A DNA stretch of 7,263 bases, from NCBI GenBank assembly GCA_017633865.1, contig JAGBOM010000021.1, positions 1-7,263 of the forward strand, written 5' to 3'. Made by a program: the position numbers and the translations under genes. The DNA comes from Opitutales bacterium (GTDB lineage: Bacteria > Verrucomicrobiota > Verrucomicrobiia > Opitutales > Intestinicryptomonadaceae). Under the pieces are notes generated by a model that was not told where the DNA came from, did no database searches, and was given only the letters and a program-made list of their open reading frames with translations. Position 1 is the stretch's first letter, and each line of letters starts with the position of its first letter. Below are positions 1 to 5,202 of this stretch, piece by piece.

Positions 1-1347
1 CATCTTTTCCTGCGGGTCGATGAACCCTATCGCGCCCGTCGGGCAAACTTTGGAGCAGTCGTTGCAGTACGGCAGGCAGAACCCCGACTTGAAATCCATG
101 AAGGGCTGCATAAAGCCCTTAAGCCCCCACTGGGTTATCGACGCCTTCAAAACCTGGCTTTTGCACGCCGACACACACCTTTGGCATGCCGTGCAGCGCG
201 ACAGAAAATTCTCCACGCTTTTCGAGCCCGGGGGCGAAGACAGGCGCTTGTCCGCCCTGCCGCCCGCGATTCTGTATTCGGAGGCTCCCTCCAAAACCTT
301 CAGGCTGTGCATTTGCGCGAGCTCCTCGTCGGCTTTGGAAAACCCGCAGCCCGCGGCGGCGGCAAGAGCTGAAACCGCCATAAACTCGCGCCGCGTAATG
401 CTTTCGCCCCCGCTTTTTTCGGCTTCTTTAAAAAAAATCTTCTTGTAAATCGGATTGAGCGAAAAGCGGATTGACGACTTCGGGCAGCCCGCCGCGCAGT
501 TAAAGCACAAAACGCAGCGGGAAAAATCCAAAGTCTTTTGCCTTGAATTTACGCACATCGCCTTGCACGCCCTCTCGCACTTGCCGCAGGAAACGCACGA
601 AGCCTTGTCGAGCCCAAGCCTGAAAAGGGAAAATTTCGCGAGTCCGCCCAAAGCCGCGCCCACTGGGCAAAGCGTGTTGCAAAAGAGCCTCCCCTTCTTC
701 GCGCTTAGCGCCGCAAACAATACTAAAAGAAAAATCGAAAACCCGAAAGCCGGCAGGCTCGCCGCCGCCCTGCCCGCGGCGGGCATTCCGTAATAGCCCA
801 TGTCGGCGAGCTTCGCGCCCGCAAAATTCGCGGCCGAGCTCGTCGTGATAAACGCGCCGCCCATTATTTTGCCGTAAAGCGAATACGGGTCTATCAGCCC
901 CAAAAGCCCCCCAAGCCCCAAGGCGATAAAAGCCGCCGCAAGCGCAAAAAACGAAAACCTCAAGGCCGTCAGCCCCCTTGAATACCTTAAATTCGGAAAT
1001 TTTTTCGCGCAGAATTTGCCGAGCGCCGTTTTTTTAAGAAGAGAACTTTCCGCCGGGAACTTCGCCAACTTGCGCAGAATGTCCATCAAAATTCCAAGCG
1101 GGCAAATGAAGGAGCAATACGCCCTGCCGACAATCAGCGCCATGCCCGCAAACGCCAAAAACGCCCACGCCGACGCAAGCCCGAACCCCGCAAAAAATTT
1201 TAATAGCGACGGCATAAACTGTACGCGCGCCGGGGAATTTTCGAGGTAAAAATCCGGCAAATTATGGTATATGTCGAAAAACTGCAGGCTTATCGCCGCA
1301 AAAAACAAAACGGCAAAAAGCATCCTGAACCGCCTCAACATTTTCAT
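1..1347 (-). CDS. Membrane polyferredoxin, NapH-NapG/MauM-like fusion (3' end outside window)
   Basis: The frame is open from ATG at 1347 to the window edge: 449 codons with no stop, so the C-terminus is missing. The N-terminal half is NapH-like. It has hydrophobic segments near residues 8-24, 48-74, 128-146 and 199-215, and two membrane-edge C-x3-C-P motifs (C78/C82, C223/C227). Two 4Fe-4S motifs follow: C251, C254, C257, C261 and C278, C281, C284, C288-Pro. Residues 316-337 carry a twin-arginine-like stretch (TRREF, then an Ala-rich segment). The C-terminal half is NapG/MauM-like: PPGS, then C385, C388, C391, C395 and a C424-x3-C428-x2-C431-x3-C435-P-T-G-A-I motif. The start has a strong Shine-Dalgarno. 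NapH and NapG pass quinol electrons toward periplasmic acceptors; a similar electron-transfer role here is inferred, and the partner is unknown. It follows the DUF362 gene. The fold assignment is secure, the substrate is not. Confidence 0.9.
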   Translation of the reverse strand, partial: MKMLRRFRMLFAVLFFAAISLQFFDIYHNLPDFYLENSPARVQFMPSLLKFFAGFGLASAWAFLAFAGMALIVGRAYCSFICPLGILMDILRKLAKFPAESSLLKKTALGKFCAKKFPNLRYSRGLTALRFSFFALAAAFIALGLGGLLGLIDPYSLYGKIMGGAFITTSSAANFAGAKLADMGYYGMPAAGRAAASLPAFGFSIFLLVLFAALSAKKGRLFCNTLCPVGAALGGLAKFSLFRLGLDKASCVSCGKCERACKAMCVNSRQKTLDFSRCVLCFNCAAGCPKSSIRFSLNPIYKKIFFKEAEKSGGESITRREFMAVSALAAAAGCGFSKADEELAQMHSLKVLEGASEYRIAGGRADKRLSSPPGSKSVENFLSRCTACQRCVSACKSQVLKASITQWGLKGFMQPFMDFKSGFCLPYCNDCSKVCPTGAIGFIDPQEKM

Positions 1348-1355
1348 AATAAGAA

Positions 1356-1362
1356 CCCTCCT
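1356..1362 (-). promoter_or_regulatory. Strong ribosome binding site of the polyferredoxin gene
   Basis: On the minus strand the sequence reads AGGAGGG, 8 nt before the ATG at 1347. It is the best Shine-Dalgarno in the window. It fixes the start over the second in-frame ATG two codons later. Confidence 0.85.
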
Positions 1363-1389
1363 AAAAAAGCACAAAAATCCCTTTCCCCC

Positions 1390-1421
1390 AAAAAAATCCG
1401 CGCGCGCTCGCGCGGATTTTT
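1390..1421 (-). terminator. Rho-independent terminator or attenuator after the DUF362 gene
   Basis: A perfect 13-bp inverted repeat (1392-1404 with 1409-1421) surrounds a 4-nt loop. The stem has a GC-rich core (TCCGCGCG) flanked by A and T runs. Read on the minus strand it begins 36 nt past the DUF362 stop and ends in seven T residues, the classic intrinsic terminator layout. The arms are symmetric, so it could also act in the other direction. Only about 27 nt separate it from the next gene's ribosome binding site, too little for a full promoter. Read-through or regulated attenuation is therefore possible. Confidence 0.8.
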
Positions 1422-1456
1422 GAATCGCCTATTGCCTCGCGGCGAAAGCCCAAAAG

Positions 1457-2392
1457 CTACGCCATCGAGATTTTCTTCACGTTTAGCTTCGACAAATCCG
1501 CCGTGCCCACGCCAAGCTTTTCGGCAAGGCCGACATAGGGGATTTCGTCGACAGTGTAGGGCTTGCCCATGCCGTACTGCTTTGCGACCGTCGCGAAAAT
1601 TCCGATTGCGGCGGCGTCCGCGGCGACAATGTCTGTCGAAATAACCTGATACTTCGCAACGGGCGCGAACTTCGGGTCTTTGCCCTGCGGGCCGTGCTCA
1701 AGCATTACGCGGTAGGCGTCCACAACAGTGAGCGTCGTTTTCTGATAGGTCGAAAAGTCCGCTATGCACTGGGGCAGGTCGTTGCGGTGCCAAAATTGGC
1801 GGTCTTCGACGCAGCCCATGTAGTTCTTCATCGCGCAGGTGATTTTCGCGCCGCCGTGGTGCTTTAAAACGGGAACGTTTATGAATACGTCGGCGTTCGC
1901 GGCAAGCTTGTGAACCTTCGCCTTTTTGAGGGAGACGCCCTTGGGCAAATCCTGGTCTATGTACATGTTCGATGAGTTGCCGTCAACCATAGTGCCGCCC
2001 GCAGCCTTGACGGCTTCGGCAATGCCGGAATTTTTGTAGCAGTCCTCCGGCCTGTGGCAGGTGTGGTCGAAACACAAAACCTCCTTCGCGCCGAACTTAA
2101 AGCATTGCTTTACTATTTCGCCGACAAGCTCGGGATTCGCGTTCGAGCCGAACTCGGGCTTCCTGTCCCAGCCGATGTTGGGCTTTACGACAACCGTCTG
2201 CCCCTTCTTCACAAACCTCGACATTCCGCCCATCGCCGCTATGCCCTTGCGGAACATCTCGACAGGCTCGCCGCCATATACCGCGACCAAATCCAGAGGC
2301 TTGCCCGCGGGGACAGCCGCCATTAAGGGTTTAGCCACAGCCGCGGCCGCAGTCGCCGCAACGGCGGTTTTTACGAATTCTCTTCTTTTCAT
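1457..2392 (-). CDS. DUF362 domain protein with twin-arginine-type leader
   Basis: The product has 311 residues. It begins MKRREFVK followed by an Ala-rich hydrophobic stretch to about residue 26 (KPLMAA), a Tat-type leader, so export in folded form is likely. Hallmarks of DUF362 are KPNIGW at 70-75, VPVLKHH at 173-179, AMKNYMG at 187-193, VDAYR at 224-228 and STDIVAADAAA at 252-262. Cysteines cluster at 97, 107, 112 and 118, with others at 186, 194 and 209. They do not form a ferredoxin motif, so any cofactor is unclear. DUF362 proteins are poorly characterised; some homologues are fused to or encoded beside 4Fe-4S proteins, which matches the polyferredoxin downstream here. A joint redox role is inference. 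The ATG at 2392 is supported by an AAGGAAA ribosome binding site and an upstream promoter-like pair. The length is typical of single-domain members. Confidence 0.92.
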   Translation of the reverse strand: MKRREFVKTAVAATAAAAVAKPLMAAVPAGKPLDLVAVYGGEPVEMFRKGIAAMGGMSRFVKKGQTVVVKPNIGWDRKPEFGSNANPELVGEIVKQCFKFGAKEVLCFDHTCHRPEDCYKNSGIAEAVKAAGGTMVDGNSSNMYIDQDLPKGVSLKKAKVHKLAANADVFINVPVLKHHGGAKITCAMKNYMGCVEDRQFWHRNDLPQCIADFSTYQKTTLTVVDAYRVMLEHGPQGKDPKFAPVAKYQVISTDIVAADAAAIGIFATVAKQYGMGKPYTVDEIPYVGLAEKLGVGTADLSKLNVKKISMA

Positions 2393-2436
2393 GGTCTTTC
2401 CTTTTTTTAATTAAAATTGAAACAGCATTTAAAGAT

Positions 2437-2465
2437 ATAAAATACCGCAAGCCGCTATGCGTCAA
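2437..2465 (-). promoter_or_regulatory. Candidate sigma70-type promoter of the DUF362 gene
   Basis: On the minus strand there is a TTGACG -35 box (2460-2465), a 17-bp spacer and a TTTTAT -10 box (2437-2442) inside a T/A-rich run. Other -10 registers (TATTTT, TTATAT) overlap, so the exact hexamer is uncertain. The pair lies about 45 bp before the start codon, a normal 5' leader distance. Confidence 0.45.
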
Positions 2466-2721
2466 CTTTATTTTTTGCAAGACTATTTTTTAATAGGATA
2501 ATCCCGAACAAGCCATTGCCTCGCAATAGCTTGATTTGAACGAAAAAAATAGCCTAATAAAAAAAGAGAAATAAAACCGTTCAGAGTTCGTTTGTTTTGA
2601 AAATGCAAACGTGAGTCAAAGCTTGCTTCGCAACTTTTGTGTTCGCCAAAAACAAATTCAAACGTTGTGAGTTCGTTGATTTTGGCGAGCGATTTTGGAT
2701 GAAGAACAAGGAGCAAGGAAT

Positions 2722-2765
2722 AAAAAAGCTTGGAATAGAATTAAAAATTCATTCCAAGCTTTTTT
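2722..2765 (-). terminator. Strong hairpin terminator after the TRL-like lipoprotein gene
   Basis: A perfect 15-bp inverted repeat (2722-2736 with 2751-2765) carries runs of six A and six T at its base. Past a single unpaired base, a further GAATT/AATTC pairing (2738-2742 with 2746-2750) closes on an AAA loop. It sits 64 nt beyond the lipoprotein stop. The A/T runs on both sides make it potentially bidirectional, though no plus-strand gene needs it. Confidence 0.75.
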
Positions 2766-2829
2766 GACGAAGCGACACAGTTGTTCGCCAAAAGCGCGAA
2801 GCCAAAAAAGCAATCGCCTAAATAAAATA

Positions 2830-3144
2830 TCACTCGCCCTTAACTATGCACTCATACTGCCCCACAAGCCCCAATATGCTCTTGGCCTTCCAGTCGACGG
2901 AAACGACTTTTTTTATGCCGCCGTTCTTCTTGGCGGCCTCGATGCTCGCGTCGCCAATGGTTACAACGCCGCAATAGCTCTTGCAGGATGAGACGCCGGT
3001 CTTGAGGTTGGCGGCGGTGCTCGACGTAGCCGCGACGGGAACTTTTACGTCGGTATAGAAAGTGCCCTGGGGGATTGTCGTCGCGCACCCGGAAAGCAGG
3101 GCAGCTCCCGCGATTGCGCCCAATAGAATCATTTGCTTTTTCAT
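2830..3144 (-). CDS. TRL-like family lipoprotein
   Basis: This small lipoprotein has 104 residues. A lysine-led hydrophobic leader ends in the lipobox LLSGC (Cys20), predicting signal peptidase II cleavage and lipid anchoring in the envelope. The mature part matches the TRL-like family layout as I recall it: PQGTFYTDVKVPV at 25-37, a GDASIEAAKKNGG block at 64-76, VSVDWKAKSILGLVGQY at 81-97 and a terminal IVKG. The family has no established biochemical role. Two extra cysteines (54, 58) could form a disulfide. The ATG at 3144 has no Shine-Dalgarno; its leader is nearly all A with scattered C and T. It appears monocistronic, ending before the hairpin at 2722-2765. A weak promoter-like pair (TTGATT, 17 bp, CATGAT) lies at 3201-3229. 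Confidence 0.82.
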   Translation of the reverse strand: MKKQMILLGAIAGAALLSGCATTIPQGTFYTDVKVPVAATSSTAANLKTGVSSCKSYCGVVTIGDASIEAAKKNGGIKKVVSVDWKAKSILGLVGQYECIVKGE

Positions 3145-3229
3145 ATATTTTTTTGTTTTTGTTTGTTTGTCGATTAAGCAATCGGAAAGATTTTTTTAAA
3201 ATCATGCTCCGCCCCGCCCGTTAAATCAA

Positions 3230-3254
3230 GCAAAAACCGCGAATCCGTTTTTGC
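3230..3254 (-). terminator. Weak hairpin after the 279-residue envelope gene
   Basis: An 8-bp inverted repeat GCAAAAAC/GTTTTTGC (3230-3237 with 3247-3254) with a 9-nt loop lies 32 nt past the stop codon of the upstream gene. The T run is within the 3' arm, not after it, so termination efficiency is doubtful. A second hairpin, AACGCCTG/CAGGCGTT (3273-3280 with 3288-3295), overlaps the stop codon itself but lacks a T tract in the minus direction. Confidence 0.35.
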
Positions 3255-3286
3255 GCATACGCCGCTTGCGCTAACGCCTGCCGCGT

Positions 3287-4126
3287 TCAGGCGTTTTTAG
3301 CGGCATTACCGAATTTGCTTTTTTCCCTTCGGTAAAGGAATAAAAGCTTTATGCCTAAATAAGCGCCCGCGAAAACTGCCAAGATTCCGCCCACAACATA
3401 AAGCGCGGTCCTCACAGGCGCCCCCAGCTCGTCTTTTGAGCGCAGCCATGCGGCGAGCGCGGTTCCCGCCAACAAAACCTTCGGGTTCCTCTCCAAAGTC
3501 TCGACCGTTTTTTTCGCGCCCGAAGACAGCGCGGGCAAAATCTTTGACGAAAATTGGCGGGGGTCGGCTTTGTTTACGGCGGCAAGCCCCTTCAAATTTT
3601 TAGCCACAATCAGCGCGTCCTCCTTGGGCAAGCCGTTCATGACGTTTACAAAATCCCCGCCAAGCTCCGCCGACTTAAAGCCTATCGACGGGTATTTGGC
3701 CTCCAGAACCAGGGCGTTTGTCCCCGCCTTCTCCACAACGGCGGAGATCTCCGCGGGGGATTTTTTAGCCACCGCGCTCAACAGATTTTTTTGGAAGATT
3801 TCGGGGCAGCCGTCCAGCGCCTTCAAGACGTTTTTCGGCGACGTTTCGATGGCCTTCAGCGCGCTTATTCCGTGGCGGTTCACATAGCCCACAACCTTTT
3901 CCACGGACTCCTCCGAAGTCTCTTTCGCGATTTTTTCGAGCGACTCCCTCACGGCTTTTTCGCCGCCGATTTTGGCAAGCTCTTTGCCCGTCTTTTTGGA
4001 GCAAATTTTTACGATTTCCTTCGCCCCCTTTGAGACGAGGCTTGCCTGGGCGTTTGCCGCCGCCGAAAAGCCGAACACGCAAAACGCCGACACCCACGCG
4101 CACAGAAAAATTTTTTTCATATTCAT
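3287..4126 (-). CDS. Unrecognised exported protein with helical repeats and C-terminal membrane anchor
   Basis: I do not recognise this 279-residue protein. Residues 1-26 are a Sec signal peptide (MKK-type leader, hydrophobic core, likely cleavage after ANA). Residues 28-235 are hydrophilic and helical. Loosely recurring units, such as GEKAVRESLEKI (54-65), HGISALKAIE, SPKNVLKALD and KAGTNALVLE, suggest an alpha-solenoid-like array. A single membrane segment at about 241-259 is followed by LLFLYRREK and a short basic tail, so most of the protein should lie outside the inner membrane. The start is 2 bp after the stop of the preceding gene, so translational coupling is likely. ATG 4126 was chosen because AAAGG lies about 10 nt upstream; ATG 4120 (MKK) is possible. 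It probably works with the 283-residue neighbour. A scaffold or sensor role would be speculation. Confidence 0.85.
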   Translation of the reverse strand: MNMKKIFLCAWVSAFCVFGFSAAANAQASLVSKGAKEIVKICSKKTGKELAKIGGEKAVRESLEKIAKETSEESVEKVVGYVNRHGISALKAIETSPKNVLKALDGCPEIFQKNLLSAVAKKSPAEISAVVEKAGTNALVLEAKYPSIGFKSAELGGDFVNVMNGLPKEDALIVAKNLKGLAAVNKADPRQFSSKILPALSSGAKKTVETLERNPKVLLAGTALAAWLRSKDELGAPVRTALYVVGGILAVFAGAYLGIKLLFLYRREKSKFGNAAKNA

Positions 4127-4128
4127 TT

Positions 4129-4980
4129 TTACAATACCTTTCCCAATTGCATTTTATAATTTTTATTCAGGGCTTTTACGTCCCGAGTCAACTCCTCTTT
4201 GTACTTCGCCTTCAAATCGTCCCTTGCTTTTTCAAGCGCGGCCTTAAAATTCGCCGTCAAATCCTCATTCTGCTTTTTTTCCAGAAAATAATCCGCTACC
4301 CACCCCGCGGTAAATCCTATCGCAAGCCCTGCGAAGGTCCCGACGGGCCCCGCAAGCGTGCCGGATGAGCCTCCCGCCGCGGCGAATGTGGCGGTGCATG
4401 TGGCGGCAATGCCTCTCGTTACGAGAATTCTTGTAATCTCCTCGGCGGCAATACCCAAAACTGCGGACGCGACAATGTCCTTCGTATTTTGCCTTACGCA
4501 ATCGTCAATCGCGGCTTGCAGGCGGCTTTTTAATTTTTCGAGCTCCACATTTTCGATTTTAGAGTCCGCCGCCAGCAGGGCGCCCGCCTGCATAAGCATT
4601 TCGTTTTTATGCGCCTCTATGCCGTATTGATAATCGTTGATAAGCTGCGCCCAAGTAAGCCCCCCCTTTCCCTCGGAGAAAACCTCCCTGTTAAAATGCT
4701 CGCTCATTTTTTGCGCGGCTTTCTCTTTGCTTGCGAAAATTATAGACCATGTTGGCCTGTCCTCTACCGCGCCGGGGAGCCGCTCTATGTACTGGTTGAA
4801 AATTCGGTCAATCCCGTCGACAAAGTCCTCCACCAAAATCAAGTCTTTTTCAAGAACGGGCTCGGTTATTTCGCTTACCGCGGAATCGCTTACCGCGGAA
4901 TCGCGGCCCAGTCTGTCGAAAACATAGTACCCGCTGAAGAATAGCGCCAATATAAGAACGGCCATGTATAGCTTTTTCAT
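4129..4980 (-). CDS. Unrecognised membrane protein with glycine-rich hydrophobic hairpin and coiled coil
   Basis: I do not recognise this 283-residue protein. An N-terminal membrane anchor or uncleaved signal spans about 5-20. A charged helical region (about 40-185) contains TWAQLINDYQYG at 109-120. Residues 188-232 are a Gly/Ala-rich hydrophobic stretch with a glycine-zipper look (AAAGGSSGTLAGPVGTFAG, then IGFTAGWVADYF). The end, 233-280, is highly charged and coiled-coil-like. Such glycine-rich segments can form membrane hairpins, but no known pore-forming family was identified. AAGGAG at 4990-4995, 9 nt before the ATG at 4980, makes the start secure. It is the first gene of a two-gene unit with the 279-residue protein. 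DSAVS is duplicated at 27-36 through an exact 15-bp DNA repeat, which points to replication slippage in a tolerant linker. Confidence 0.87.
   Translation of the reverse strand: MKKLYMAVLILALFFSGYYVFDRLGRDSAVSDSAVSEITEPVLEKDLILVEDFVDGIDRIFNQYIERLPGAVEDRPTWSIIFASKEKAAQKMSEHFNREVFSEGKGGLTWAQLINDYQYGIEAHKNEMLMQAGALLAADSKIENVELEKLKSRLQAAIDDCVRQNTKDIVASAVLGIAAEEITRILVTRGIAATCTATFAAAGGSSGTLAGPVGTFAGLAIGFTAGWVADYFLEKKQNEDLTANFKAALEKARDDLKAKYKEELTRDVKALNKNYKMQLGKVL
4871..4904. repeat. 15-bp direct tandem duplication within a coding region
   Basis: The 15-mer TCGCTTACCGCGGAA occurs twice back to back (4871-4885 and 4886-4900), with four more matching bases. It encodes DSAVS twice, just after the N-terminal membrane segment of the 283-residue protein. 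The copies are identical, so the duplication is probably recent. Confidence 0.9.
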
Positions 4981-4989
4981 AAATTATAA

Positions 4990-4995
4990 CTCCTT
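4990..4995 (-). promoter_or_regulatory. Ribosome binding site of the 283-residue protein gene
   Basis: AAGGAG on the minus strand lies 9 nt before the ATG at 4980, in an A-rich leader. It supports this start and is clearly stronger than the sites of the TRL-like and Sel1 genes. Confidence 0.75.
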
Positions 4996-5045
4996 TTTTT
5001 AAATGATTGTTGTTGCTTTAAGTGTTTTGCCTTTTGATGCCGACG

Positions 5046-5051
5046 ATTATA
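5046..5051 (-). promoter_or_regulatory. Candidate -10 element for the two-gene envelope unit
   Basis: On the minus strand a perfect TATAAT sits in TTTATATATAAT, about 65 bp before the start codon at 4980. No good -35 box lies at 16-18 bp; the matching position reads CCGCGG. If this is the promoter it may need an activator, which would fit the palindrome about 40 bp upstream. Confidence 0.4.
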
Positions 5052-5085
5052 TATAAACCCGCGCAGACCGCGGAAAATTTTTCGT

Positions 5086-5101
5086 TGTTCAACGTTGAAC
5101 A
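5086..5101. promoter_or_regulatory. Perfect 16-bp palindrome, candidate operator
   Basis: TGTTCAACGTTGAACA is exactly self-complementary with no spacer. It lies in the 222-bp gap before the 283-residue gene, centred about 45 bp upstream of the TATAAT candidate, where a class I/II activator dimer could bind. No regulator gene is nearby to match it. Confidence 0.5.
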
Positions 5102-5202
5102 CGCTCCCGTCGCACTTTCGCGATGGAAAGACTTTCCGCCGCAAGCGTTTAAAGGCTCGTCATAAATCGGGTTTTTTATTCAAACTCTCCCCTGTCGGCA
5201 TT

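Larger units (their letters stand above)
2393..2829. other. AT-rich intergenic gap, no convincing gene
   Basis: This 437-bp stretch between the DUF362 and lipoprotein genes is visibly richer in A and T than its neighbours. It holds the DUF362 promoter region (near 2437-2465), an imperfect 10-bp hairpin (2509-2513/2529-2533 around 2515-2519/2523-2527), a CGTTTG/CAAACG inverted repeat (2590-2595/2606-2611) and the strong terminator at 2722-2765. The 12-mer TGTTCGCCAAAA occurs at 2640-2651 and again at 2782-2793, and GAGTTCGTT recurs. A 77-codon minus-strand frame (2716-2483) crosses the repeats; I see no Shine-Dalgarno or recognisable domain and do not call it a gene. The look is of degenerate interspersed repeat material. 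Confidence 0.55.

Noticed and set aside
500..682. 60-codon minus-strand frame
   Set aside because: It is an out-of-frame shadow within the polyferredoxin gene; the correct frame is open from 1347 to 1.
20..793. Plus-strand frames at 20-448 and 455-793
   Set aside because: Both are antisense to the polyferredoxin, whose cysteine motifs on the minus strand are unmistakable.
2483..2716. 77-codon minus-strand frame as a real gene
   Set aside because: It has no ribosome binding site, no recognised domain, AT-rich composition unlike the neighbours, and it spans repeated words.
3201..3229. Promoter of the TRL-like gene (TTGATT, 17 bp, CATGAT)
   Set aside because: Both boxes are weak matches and the spacer is G-rich. 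It is noted in the gene entry but not listed as a feature.
3554..4033. 159-codon plus-strand open frame
   Set aside because: It is antisense to the 279-residue envelope gene, which has a signal peptide, anchor and coupled start. The antisense product is rich in Arg, Phe and Leu without recognisable motifs.
5110..5135. CTTTC/GAAAG hairpin (5115-5119 with 5126-5130) as a Sel1 terminator
   Set aside because: It has a stem of only five pairs and no T run in the minus direction.
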